Of a stretch of DNA of 64,000 bases, positions 1-11,485 are shown piece by piece. The DNA is from Onchocerca lupi (lineage: Eukaryota; Nematoda; Chromadorea; Rhabditida; Onchocercidae). Position 1 is the stretch's first letter. Every line of letters starts with the position of its first letter. Position numbers and translations under genes: made by a program. The stretch is from positions 32,648 through 96,647 of the forward strand of contig JAOVVO010000276.1 in NCBI GenBank assembly GCA_028564675.1. The letters are read 5' to 3'. The notes under the pieces were generated by a model, which was not told the DNA's origin, searched no databases, and saw only the letters and a list, made by a program, of their open reading frames with translations.

Positions 1-384
1 AATAACACAATACAGTAGATAAAATGACTATAGCAACATAAATATAGAAGGAAAGCGATAACGAGAAGTGTGAATTACATTGAAGATTATATTGAAAGAA
101 TTCCTACGAGCAGTTAATTGGAATTTTTTCTTTTCTTTATATAACTTGGCTATTTTTAAAAATTCTTTTTTGGATAGCTACTTTTTTCTACCACATAAAT
201 GATGTTGTATCATCAGCAGCCGTATACAGAAGATATACATTCTTAAGCACTAAATAAGGCTTTATCCAAAAAATGCTGCTTTTTTCCCGGCCAGTGTCAA
301 TTATAACAACATACTAATTAATACAGTAACCAAACAAATCAATATAAAGCATTACAAAGTATATAAAATTTTTCTAAATGTGTT

Positions 385-1249
385 CTATGTGCTGGCCAAT
401 TTTGCGGCACTTGCATCACATGCTACAATTTTCACGCGATCAACAACGCCATCTACTGGCTGTGTTATATCACGGAATTCAACATTTTCCATTACAAATG
501 TCCACACATTGTCACAAAATCGATATGCTTTCAGTTTGTCGGCCTGTAATGAATGTCATAAGATGAATATGAAAAAATTTCTTCTGGATCATTTCAATAT
601 TTTTCATTATTTCTATTAGTCCAACTTTCCATTTTTCATGAAAATTGATGAATCTCACAAAAAATATTGATACTAATCCCAATCAGAGTTCTAAACCGAG
701 TATTAATCATCTTCATTTCTCGATATAAACCATCTACTTCTTATTTTATACACCAATTTTTTTTTTTTTTTGCAGATTAAAAATATCGATAAAAAATGAC
801 TCTCAATATATTTCACATCTGGATGTGAATAAAATCAAAAAATTTCGATAAAGACCAAAATATTAATATACAATCCCAATAATTTTAAATATTCAAGACA
901 GACTCATACAGCGCCAAACTATGCCTTGTGGACAGCTCCCATCAATATTAAATATTTATAGAACTGAAACTCACCTACCTTGAAATTAACCTTATTTTTA
1001 ACTCGCTGAGATAATGCCCTGTTGATGCATTTATCGAAGGTTGTCAATACTGTTTGAGCCAAGGAAGGTGTGATTGTGCCATCCTGCAATTACCTATACA
1101 TACAATAATTTCGTCAAAACACCATGCGTTAAATCATTTCCAAAGAGAAGAAACAACAAAAACAACGGAAAATTAACCTCAACAAATTCGTCCAGGGTGC
1201 TTCGAAGAGCTATACCCAATGTTGTCGACCTATATAGTTGATAAGACAT
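385..1249 (-). CDS. GTF2A2: Transcription initiation factor IIA gamma (small) subunit
   Basis: Small subunit of TFIIA, which binds TBP on promoter DNA and stabilises RNA polymerase II pre-initiation complexes in the nucleus. Three exons on the minus strand: 1249-1178, 1083-979 and 543-385, giving 111 residues, the usual family length (about 109). Hallmarks are MSYQLYRSTTLG at the N terminus, ALSQRVKNKVNFK at about residues 47-59 (helical-bundle part) and YRFCDNVWTFVMENVEFRD followed by DRVKIVACD (beta-barrel part that contacts TBP). All junctions are in phase with GT-AG borders. The ATG follows GTTTCAG directly, so the start is probably trans-spliced. It lies 571 bases downstream of the AAMP-like stop codon on the same strand, so a two-gene operon is possible. 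Identity is very secure. Confidence 0.97.
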
Positions 1250-1820
1250 CTGAAACATGATATCAAAAGTCACTATCAGAACGATAAATATTTAGGCAAT
1301 CAAATAAAGTTCATTGTATAAACTATGAAATGTATGTCCTTGCAGACGGGCATACATCTTACGTATCGTACAAAAGAAAAAAAAAAAAACAATGAAAAAC
1401 ATTGATGGTTACGAGAGAAGTAAATATAAAGATCGCACCATTCTCCTTTCCCATGGCACCATATTTATATACTAATTTCCAAAAATTTGCAAGAAAAGTA
1501 TGCAACGATTTCCGAGTATCGAATTATAAAAGTTTTACAAATTCTTGGAAATTTTATTCATTATCTAAACATAATATAATAGCAATAAAAACAACAACAA
1601 ATCAAAGGAAATGGAAGATTTGGGTCCTCCATGATTTCTAGGTCCTCAACTGTGAACCAAATCCCTTCCTCCCTCTTTCTCCCGTACGAGTCCAAATAGA
1701 TAACAGAATATCTGGGCTGTTCTGTTTTGACGTTAAAAACAATTGACAAACACTCTCTGAATTCCTGAATTGACAATAAAATAATGGAGTTCTAAAATGA
1801 TCGCACCAAATGGATTGATT
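1250..1820 (-). other. Intercistronic region between AAMP-like gene and TFIIA gamma
   Basis: This 571-base gap separates two same-strand genes. It should hold the 3' UTR of the AAMP-like gene and the trans-splice acceptor of TFIIA gamma at its right-hand (transcript 3') end. A 71-codon minus-strand open frame at 1561-1776 is less AT-rich than its surroundings, but it has no family I recognise and no clear splice link, so I do not call it a gene. Confidence 0.5.
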
Positions 1821-4800
1821 TCACCGGTTTATGGAAGGAAATTTGCAAAGCTGTCCAGAACTATATGACGCAAATAGGATAGATCCTTTCACAGACAGAT
1901 CCATTGAGAGCAAATGAGAATCTTCCGCAACAACACTTTGTGACAATACTGCCTGGAAAAGATAGCTAATGATTCATTTTTTATTTGAAAAATTTTTTCG
2001 AAAAGTTAAACACTAAAAATCATACTCAAGACTATGTAGATTTCTGATGAAGAAAAAAAATGCTGCAAGGAATTCAAAAGAGTTGTCAGCGGTGTTACCA
2101 TCAGAAAGATAATTTGTAGTGTAATATTTCATTTTCAAATAAAATATCATGGAATGTACATTTTCCCCAATACACTTTCATTCCAAATATGATAAGACAT
2201 AATAGACTGAAAAAGGGAACATAGTGAGGAAAGAAAAGCAAAAGAATTACTCTTCACAGAAGAAATATCAACAACTGACTAATAGCTGGTAGTAAAGGCT
2301 GACATTTAGTTGCAAAAAACGATATTAAGACAAAGATGCGCAAATATGAAGCTTCATTTGGAAATCTAAGACTAAAATACTTTGACTGAAATGATTGATA
2401 TTAGGATATAACATCTTATATGAGCTGTATAAAGATCAAAATTATATTGCAAATAATAGTGAAAAGAAAACTTACTAAGAGGGGCAATCCACTCCGACTA
2501 TCCCACATCTTAATCATACCGGTGTAATCAGCACTAATGATATACATCTCATTTGAATCTGTCATGTGCCACCGACAGGTAACCACAGGATCAGTATCAT
2601 CTTTCAGAATGTGGCGTAAAGTACTTGTATTAAAATCATAGATTACCAGACGACCAGAATTGGTTCCAACGACGAACCACGGCTCTTTTCCTGGACAAAA
2701 TTTCACGCATTCGATTGTCACTTCGGAAGCCTGAAAAACAATGGAACTTAAGCATAATCCAGTACACTAATCTAGACTACTAAAAAAGTGAATGTTTCCA
2801 GAATGACAAAATATTATTAAAAAATATGAAGAATAAGTGGAAAATTTTTACCGCAACTTTTTCAACCACAGTAAATATCCTCAATATCTTTGCAGTTTCT
2901 GTATTCACAAAATAACAATGTGCCACAAGATCTCCAATAATTGCCACAGGTGAACTATGATGAACATCAAGGCATGTAGCGCTTCCAGCTCCTGTCACAA
3001 TACTAATCGATTTTTCATCTTTTAGAGACCATAATCTTACAGTACCATCTTCATAGCACGAAAGAAGTCGTTTTCCATCATTCAGCAATTTCCCATCGAT
3101 AGATGTGGTAGGCGAATCACATATGTATACCTGCACTTTCAAATCTAAGTGATCTATTAATTATGATTACATTTTTCGAAAAATAAATAAATAATTATTT
3201 GATAAATGAAAATATGAATATAAAGATTAAAAAGCAAAATTTATGCAATTAAATGAATTGATATGAATAATACTGCGAACAACAAAAAATAACAGAAACC
3301 TTTGTTTGTCGAACATTGTTAGTCGCAATAAGCCACATCCAAATACCATTTCTACCACCAGCAAGCAAAATGTCTGCAGATGAATGCCACTGTATCCACG
3401 ATAACTCTTCACAATCATCAATCTTTAAATCAAATGTTCTCGCCACTTCAAAAAAGAAAAAACTGAAGCATCAAAGAAATTCGAACTTCGCAACAAGTGA
3501 TTAAGTAATTAAACAACTAAACTAAGATGTTCTTTTCCAAATACAAAAATTTCACATACGTACTTTCTGTCTATAAGAGATAGCACATAAAGAACAAAAA
3601 CTAACTGAAAAACCTTTATTTTCAATTTTAATTAAAAAAGCGCTGCAAGAAAAATATCGAAGCAAAGGAATTTTGAAATTCCTATACAATAATGTACCTG
3701 AACCAAATCAAACAATTAATACCTTATTTTCTAATTGTAAAGTTCTACAAAGAGATTTCTTCATAATACTTACCGAGAAATATATTTTTAAATCCCTGGT
3801 ACTACTTACTACAATCAAGCCACTCATATCGCCAGTAGCCAACAGATGTCCCTTCATACTAAATTGTGCACATATTACACTATCTTTATGTTCATCAATC
3901 CTCAGAATCAGTTCCAAACCTGGAAAATTGTAAAAAGAAAATGAAAAAATAGGGAGAATCATATCAACAGCATGTTTCATAAATAATAACTGAGATAAGC
4001 TAAACTTTATATTTTAATAAATCATCTCTTCATTATTCATTTTATATTTTAATAAATTATCTTTTCATTATTCACAAATGGAAACAAGTGAGTTCTGTGT
4101 TATGATAAAGTTCCCGGAAAAATATTCATGTTGTTATTCAATTTAAGTTTGCCTGTCACTAATTCGGTAATATTAAGGAGATTATCTTTTTCTATTATGA
4201 AAAGTTCGATACTACAGAGAATAGAAGAAAAGTGCGAGAAGGTGTTAAAGACATAAAAATCGGAAACAACTCAAAATCTAAGTGATTAAGTAATCTGATA
4301 ATGTAGGATTACTTTGCAGATCATATAACGTAGCTTGTTCATCTTTTCCACCAACAACGAGCCATCGATCTTCAAAACATGCAACAACGAAAGCTTCATC
4401 TTTGCATGCCGAAATTATATTATCAGCTTCAGTTATCACAGTCGGAAAATCATTTATTTCTACATCACCATTTTCAGATACTTCCATATCTTCATCTGAA
4501 ATTTTTTTTAGTTGTAAAGGAATTTTGCAAGAAGTATTCAAGTTCCTCTCTTCAGGTTTTATTTTATCGTATGTTTTAAAAAAAATAGCATGGTTGGAAA
4601 AGCAGTCTAATCCCAACATTAGGGCAGATATTACGAAGAAATTAATATAGATGCATTCTTCCTGAAATGAAGAAACAGGCTAATCTAAGGTACCTTCGGT
4701 TCCTGAAAGGTTACAGACTGTATCGGACACTTCCGCAGAGCCATTAGTGGTATCGCTTAGAGGTATAATATGTATAATATCTTCTTCACTAAATAATTCT

Positions 4801-4832
4801 TCGTCTTCAACACTTGTTTCTTTCTCTTCCAT
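1821..4832 (-). CDS. AAMP: AAMP-like WD40 repeat protein (angio-associated migratory cell protein homologue)
   Basis: Cytoplasmic/nuclear beta-propeller protein; in yeast the relative Sqt1 is a chaperone for ribosomal protein uL16, and in animals AAMP is linked to cell migration. My model has seven minus-strand exons: 4832-4694, 4549-4313, 3919-3806, 3445-3300, 3130-2852, 2730-2476 and 1952-1821. This gives 433 residues (human AAMP 434). An acidic N terminus (EDEELFSEEDIIHI) is followed by WD repeats, with diagnostic GHLLATGDMSGLIV, LLAGGRNGIWMW, SCYEDGTVRLWSLKD and ISADYTGMIKMWDSRSG. The last exon ends HLLSMDLSVKGSILFASYSSG then a TGA stop. The junction after exon 3 is the weakest: a strong donor GTAAGT is out of phase, and the in-phase donor lies a few bases on, at 3805. 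An acceptor-like TATAG lies 2 bases before the chosen ATG. Confidence 0.93.
4006..4075. repeat. Two-copy 35-base tandem duplication
   Basis: An AT-rich unit of 35 bases occurs twice in tandem in the second intron of the AAMP-like gene. The unit starts TTTATATTTTAATAAAT and ends TTCATTATTCA, with only a few substitutions between copies. No function is suggested. Confidence 0.85.
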
Positions 4833-5873
4833 GACTATAATATACAGAATGATACAAATGTTACAATGATATATATCACACAAATATCGTTCAATACATT
4901 AGCATACAATTTATTGATTGATTCATTCTTTTAATTAATCGAAATCTCCTTGCATTGTGTAAAAAATGTAAAAGCACACTCACGATTACATATTACTGTC
5001 CAAGGTGGCATTACAATTGACAAACATACCGTATAAAGAGGAGAAATAACAGCATCAGCGATGTCGCCAATCGCCACGGTCTGTTGTTAATTAAAAGTTA
5101 CATCATGAAAATTGAGAGTCCCGCAGACTTCTCTGTTCACAAAACCCGCCCACCCTTCGCTATCGATTCAGTTTTTGATGATTAGTAATTGAGTTAATGC
5201 TGTCGATGGGTGCTTCGTGAACTACTTTTAAATGAAGGTTAGATGGGTCAAGTTAACTACTTTATCTTGGATCTCGATTTTTCGCAGAAAGTTACTCGAG
5301 TAAAAATTGCGAACATATCGGTAAGTATGCCTATTTTGAGTTATGAGGCTTTGGATACCCATACCTATAAATAAATTAGGAAAGGAATTCAAGAAGGAAT
5401 TTTTTAGTTAATTGGGTTTTTCTGGAGAGATTTTGCACAGATCATATCTTCTCTCATGCATTGGTGATTTTACCGGAAATTGTTAAATGACCGGACAAAA
5501 TTTTAATCGGAAATTTATTGCTTACGTACTTAGATGTCGATTTCGTGCAATATAGTGCATCCATTCATAAGAAGCGTAACATTCTCAGTTATACCGACGT
5601 TTATTCGTGATTTGTGGCGCCATTGATCGGTTAGGGCAGTGTACAGTAGTGAAAGATAGGGGATGAGTAGCTACAAAAGTCACGGTCATACTTTCTTCAC
5701 TATTTCGTTTCCACGGCTCTATCACTCTTCACGTGAAGGGACGAGTCGATGCTCGGAAGTATTCTACGTGGATTCGACGCAACCATTCAATCAACTTGAT
5801 ATCAAAAAATGCTGCTTTTGAAGCTTCCTACGAATTGTGATGTATCTGAGAGTATATCTCTCTACCTGTTTGT

Positions 5874-5875
<2 letters not shown>

Positions 5876-5905
<30 letters not shown>
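5876..5905. repeat. CA dinucleotide microsatellite
   Basis: A pure CA run of 15 units, followed within 40 bases by a second patch rich in alternating GT (about 5938-6010). Confidence 0.97.
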
Positions 5906-5911
<6 letters not shown>

Positions 5912-6079
5912 ATACTTAGGTAGTCTATTTTTAAAATGTGTGGGCGTGCGCGTTTGTTTGTATGTGAGCATGTGTGTATGTGTGTGTATGTATGTCTATT
6001 GTGTGTATATAGTGAATATGTCATTATGCTCAAGAGAAAAACAGCCACAAAAAGGAGCGCAACAACCACACAACGACTA

Positions 6080-6200
6080 CCACGCGATTGATTGACCGAC
6101 CGATTCGACTGATCAGCCGACTGACCGGTCGATCGATTGGTTGACCGGCTGATCGATCGATCGACTGATCAATTGACTGATCGATCGATCGATCTGAATG
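6080..6200. repeat. Degenerate GATC/GATT/GACC tetranucleotide repeat
   Basis: Roughly 120 bases built of variants of a 4-base unit (GATC, GATT, GACC, GACT), including three separate GATCGATC-rich blocks at about 6130, 6151 and 6180. Read on the minus strand it gives a low-complexity SID/DQS/DRS peptide, which explains an open frame here that is not a gene. Confidence 0.85.
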
Positions 6201-9200
6201 GAAGTAATGCAGAAGGATGGGTTGAGTGAGTGTGTGAATGGGTTGATGTACGGAAATACTGCGTTCATTAGTGCTGACGATAGGTATATCAATTTTTGTT
6301 ATCTCCATTCTGCTATTCCTACGGATAACGAAACGGTTCCTCCCATATTCCAGTAATCTTTTGTTTTCCGTATGATCATCGCAATCTTACAGGTGATCAG
6401 CTCTGCCTCGATCCATAAATTATAGATCAAATGGACTACTTATGTCAAATCCTTGTCACACCAACTGATTATCTTAACAGTCATCCATTGATCACATTTA
6501 GTGGTAGAGTTGCATTTCACTTTTTATGTAGAGATATTGTTACTTAATTTATATGGTCGTAGTATATTGAATTATTGATCATACGACTTTCAACTGATTA
6601 ACATGATAATATCATGTTTGTTAATTGTTTTAGTTTCTAATGACACCCTTCGATGGATTGTATACGAAGAAATCATCTTTCTAATGAGATATTTCGCACT
6701 CAATTATATTTCTTAATTTTTTCTTCCAGGATTTTGTTTTAGAATGAAGTGAAAAATCGTCTCTCCTTGAAAGCGAAGTAAATAAAGAAATCATTCCGAG
6801 AAACAATAAATTTTATAAATGAAGCAGATACGAACAAATCTGGCTCAGATGGGTTCAGGTTAACATCCATCAACGTGATTTTATGATTTGGTGTTAATCT
6901 TTAAGATATTTTGTCCAATGTAATTTTATTCATTGAATTTTCGTTGCTGAAGACTGCTAAGTAATCTAAAGATTACTATAGTTTGGCAGTTTAGGAACAT
7001 AATCTAAAAAATTTGAGTTCATTTTCTTATTAATTAATTCATTCCCATACCATATTCTAATATATTTTTTATTTGCTTTATCCACAAAACTTTAATTAAT
7101 TTACCATGTATTCGTATTCACGGTCATTATACTTAGGTTTAAATCGATGAAAAGTTAATCTAATAAATAATGCTCGACATTCTTTAAGGAAGCGATGAAA
7201 ATGATCGTCAATCATTGAGTATTTCGAAACTGATCAAGTTATTTTGCTTTAACATTATTTGAGCAACAAAGTTAAAGATGAACAATTTCGATGGTCAGTC
7301 CAAACAGATTTGATGTTGTTGTTTCTTTTTCAACAGCTTCAGTAAATATGCTTATAACTTTTATTTCAGAGAATCGCCAACATTATAAGGAGGTATAAAA
7401 GCATAAATGAAATACAGACAATTTTTTTTTTTTTTCGCAGTGACATAAGCATTAACCGTCTTCGTCTAATTTCATTTGACATTTTTTTTTTTTTTTTTTT
7501 TTGAATTTCCGAGTTTTGGTTTGAAGTATGTTGTTGTTTTGTTTAACTACGATTTCTAATTTTTAGGAACTTATGAGATATATGGAGTGCAAATTATGGT
7601 TGTGGTGCAGATGGTGGATACTTCTTTTTTATGGTTTTGTAAAAATTTTGTGAAATCGGACGAAAACTTCCGGTCTTTTTATGAAAAATGCATAGCGAGT
7701 GTTGCGCTTATCTGTATACCTGTATTGTCGTTGAACTATCAAACTGATGATAGATTGTGCAAAATTAAGCTACAAAAATCGCCTGTCCTGAACTTCTCAA
7801 CTATATTCCATCTTATCCTCATGATCATCTTATTCGGTAAGATTTTCAGCCAATTAGTGGGGTTACTAGTTAATGTCTTGTAACTGATTAATGTTGTCAG
7901 CAATATTTTTGCCTTCTGAAAAACCTGAAATTTTAGAATTATCCAGGAATTCTGCGCTATGCGTGCAATCAGAGATGGTGGAATATAATCTGCAGGACTT
8001 GCTGAAGAACTTCCTTTATTTTAGATAATTGCTGATGTAAAAAAAGTTCGAAGTAGTTATTGAAGAATTCGATTGCTGTCGTTATTAATATGTCATTTAA
8101 GCTGATATCTCAAAGATCCAAACCTATTTATTTCTGTTCATTAAAGAAATTTTATTTTCATTTCGAGTCAGAATTCCTTGCCGTTTACTTTCTAATAATA
8201 TTAAGAAGCTTGAAGCTTATATTATTTTTAGGCGATAGTTATTTCTGAGTGATGGTTTATGTAAAGCTGTTGATGATGGCAGTCACTAAAAATTAGTCTT
8301 AGCAATGTCTAATAAGCGATGAGATTTCATCTTATTCGTAAATAACCGAAACAGTTTGTCTAATTTTTTTAATAAAAATGTCGTTTCTTGACTGTGGTAT
8401 CTTTCCATTTCTGACTTTAAATTTCGGTATGCATTTTGGATTCATGACTTTGCGTTTGATTGACAGAAGTGAACTTTATTAGAATTATTTGGTTCAGAGA
8501 ATTAGTATTTCAGAATTTTCGATTAGTAATCAGCTTGATGCAGTGTGGAACTGAGGACTTTTCTATTTTACTTATTTTCTTCGATTATTTGAAAGATAAA
8601 CAGGCAGAAAATCTTGGATTATAGAGTTTTAACTTAGGAAAGTCAAGAAACATCGAAATATTAATGCTTCTGAAATCTTTTTATGTATCTCATTTGATTC
8701 ATAAATCGTCAGGAACTGCGCATCCTCGCGTCGTATATTCGGTTTCTTGATTTTACAATACTTTTAAATTTCAGATCGTTATACTTCCACTAATATATCA
8801 TTTCTGTTTCTATTTCTATTATCAGCTTTATTGATAATGGAATCAAAAAACATCATTCGGCACGACTATTCCTGTTCATATTACTTGCTGAATATTCTTA
8901 CCAGTATTCTTATCATTATCAATACAAAAAAGTTATGGATTATTTCATGATATAACTGTAACAAATGACCGATTTGAATTTCTTGCTGTTATGGATCTAT
9001 TTTTACGAAATTTCTATTCTATTAGTAATATCCGGAAATTGTGGACTTTATATTTCTCGAAACTTAAAAAAGTCATGAGCTGTTCTTCAGTTAATATTGG
9101 GTAAGTTTTTTCCTCTAATTGTAAATAGAACTAATGATATTATTCTAAGACGAGTTGTTGTGGATTTCCAATTTGATCTTTTATCTTCATTCTTATAAGA

Positions 9201-10129
9201 TGTAAACAAGGACATAACTTTTTTGATCAAGTCAAATTTGTCTTTGCAATGATGCAAATCTTGTCTGCAGACATAGAGTTCTATTTCTATTTTGACTCAT
9301 TAGTTTCCCAAACTTAAAATCTTACATAGTCGTTATATAAAATTACGAAATTTCATTCACCAGATCCAATCAATAAAGAATTGTCACAAAATTACTACGA
9401 ATCATTCTTTTCAAAATTGTAATATTGCCGCTAAGTTTTCGATTTGATAGATGATACTTTGGATTTAATTGCTCATATCTTGGGATTAGATTTAGGCTCT
9501 GAATTTGGTACGTACTTTTTATTTCGTTCGTATCTTTTTTCCTATTTCATTTGCAGAAAAGTCTTGGAGTAATTCAGGCTTCAGGCCTGACTGCGCAAGT
9601 CTCACATTCGAATCTCAGAAAAAAGTATTCTCACTTTTTATGTTCGAAATTATTTCATTCCAATCCAGCTTTTTTGAGTGTATATTTCATTTTTTTTTTT
9701 CTGATAAACAGGGAAAAAATTGAGAATCGCACGTTGAAAGTATTAATTTGGACTGGGTATGTGCTATTCCGATATGGTTTCTTTTTCGATTTTCAATATT
9801 TTATGGATGGATCAGAAATATGAAGATTTTTTGTTTTCAAACGGTAATAGTATTTTAATGATATGGTCCCTGGAAATAGAACAGATTCTTTACGAACTTA
9901 AGGGTAACGCTCTCCAACCATGCAACTCTTCATTCACATGCTTTGTGTCCTTCCAAGACGCATAGTGACCTATTTTTATGTTCTCCTTTCAGCGTGACGA
10001 GGTTGTCGAATTATAAACTTTCTGTCAATAATAATTCGACGGGAAATTTTACAATTATACGGTCCCCTTTCCCAACAGCATGTATGTGTATGTGTGCACG
10101 TGGATGACTCATAGCTGCTTGCCTCGTCA

Positions 10130-11485
10130 TCATATCATTTGTTGTTCAGTGGAGGCGGTTGAGAGGATGTGTGTGTGTGTGTGTCGGTGTGTCTGTATGT
10201 GTCGGTGTGTGTCGGTCGGTAGTTGCCTCATCGTCGGGTGAGCCAAGCGGGTGTGTCGTTCCCGGGGGGGGGGAAGGATGGATGGATGGATGGGTTGCTG
10301 TGGTTGTGAGGGACGGTCCCCAATTCTAGCAAAGGTCTTGTTGAGAGGTTTGCGAAGCACTCTCGCGAGGTTATATCGAGTCGATGCTGCTCAAGCGAAC
10401 AAAGGCACTACTTCTCTCACCGTCATTTATGTGCTATTTTTCGTGAACCATATGAGATGCTGCTCCCTCCCACAGTCTCATTATCTTTTGTCACTATGCT
10501 GATGGGTGTGCGTACTGCTTGCTTACCCACGCACTCCTCGCCCGCCCTCTTCCTCGCTACTTGTCATGATCTTTGCGCAATCGATCGAGTGAGTGCGCCA
10601 CGCCCCTTGCTAGTCTATGGTACTTCCCCATGTGTGTGTGTGTGTGTGCATATTCAATGAATTGCATCTCTTCGGGTGGGGCGCCCCCTTCCCCGGACAT
10701 TGCCGCCAGCAGCACACTGCAGCACAGCAGCAGCAGCAGCAGCCATAAATAAACTCCACTCTCTGTGGTTACATTCTTAGCACACATATGTACACATACA
10801 CATAAATGCACGCACGCATACACACATACACATACGCATGCTGCAGCACATTGCAGCGGGGGGAGCCCGACGATTTCGTCAGATTTTGAGCGTTTTGGTA
10901 TAGTTGTCGTAGTAGTTGTATATTGTTGCCGTGAATTTGTCCTGAGACAGAAAAAAGGAGGAAGTGGGGAGTTTTGGGAAGTCCTATTTCCCCGCCTCAT
11001 CGCGGAGAATGTGTCATGTGTTGCTTGGGAATAAGCATATTTGGTACTTCATATATGGCCCCTGTTCCATGTTATGCTTTATTTTCTCAACTCATGCTAT
11101 TGTGTTGTTGTGGTTGTTGCCGGTAAGTCCGCGGATAAAATGATGTCGAATAGTTTTGATTTCAGTTCGTTATAATAATAGGTTGAACGGTGCCTGAAGG
11201 TGTAGTAGTAGCAGCAGCTGCTGCTGTTGCTACCCACCCGAATACACGGTTACAATCCGCCGAGGAAGTTTGTCTTGAATTTATTGCATAAGACAGCAGC
11301 AACTGTATTTAACGGCAGTATTGGTCGCGTTATATTCCGCTACCACTACTATTATTACTACTAGCAGCAGCAGGAGCACCATTATTAATAGTGCCCAAGA
11401 GTCGGATTTGGATTAAACAAGCTAGAAGAAGCAGCAGCAATAATACATCATAATACATCGTATCACATCGCATCGCATCGCAGTA
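10130..11485 (+). promoter_or_regulatory. GC-rich probable promoter and leader of Enhancer of Polycomb
   Basis: Base composition changes sharply here relative to the AT-rich flanks. The stretch contains GT repeats (about 10168-10183 and 10631-10648), a G run with GGAT repeats at 10263-10290, a CAG run near 10723-10742 and several CAG/CTG and TAGTAG motifs up to 11420. It ends in tandem CATCG units (11465-11482) just before the start codon. This fits a promoter plus long 5' UTR. No TATA element or start site can be placed by eye. Confidence 0.45.
11210..11225. repeat. 16-base perfect CAG/CTG palindrome
   Basis: AGCAGCAGCTGCTGCT is its own reverse complement and lies in the presumed leader about 260 bases before the Enhancer of Polycomb start. 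In RNA it could form a short hairpin. Confidence 0.85.

Larger units (their letters stand above)
4833..11485. other. Long intergenic region between divergent AAMP-like and Enhancer of Polycomb genes
   Basis: This 6.6 kb separates two divergently transcribed genes and should include both promoters. I see no supported protein gene: the open frames present are short, lie in simple repeats or lack splice support. It contains a CA repeat, GT-rich and GATC-rich patches (5876-6200), homopolymer T tracts near 7420-7502, and a distinctly GC-richer stretch from about 10130 that probably includes the leader of Enhancer of Polycomb. A 5' non-coding exon further upstream cannot be excluded. Confidence 0.6.

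Noticed and set aside
1561..1776. 71-codon minus-strand frame between the AAMP-like and TFIIA gamma genes
   Set aside because: Composition is slightly gene-like, but the AAMP-like protein already has a natural stop at 1821, there is no recognisable product and no in-phase splice link.
6030..6308. 92-codon minus-strand frame rich in SIDQS/DRS
   Set aside because: A translation of the GATC-type simple repeat, not a coding pattern.
7587..7883. 98-codon plus-strand frame in the long intergenic region
   Set aside because: Hydrophobic, AT-driven codons, no splice context and no recognisable domain.
9560..9605. TTCGAATC resembling a tRNA T-loop
   Set aside because: No matching stems or A box at the right distance.
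10557..11000. 147-codon minus-strand open frame
   Set aside because: It is made of CA/GT and CAG repeat translations with long Thr, Val/Cys and Leu runs, lies in the Enhancer of Polycomb leader and matches no family I know.
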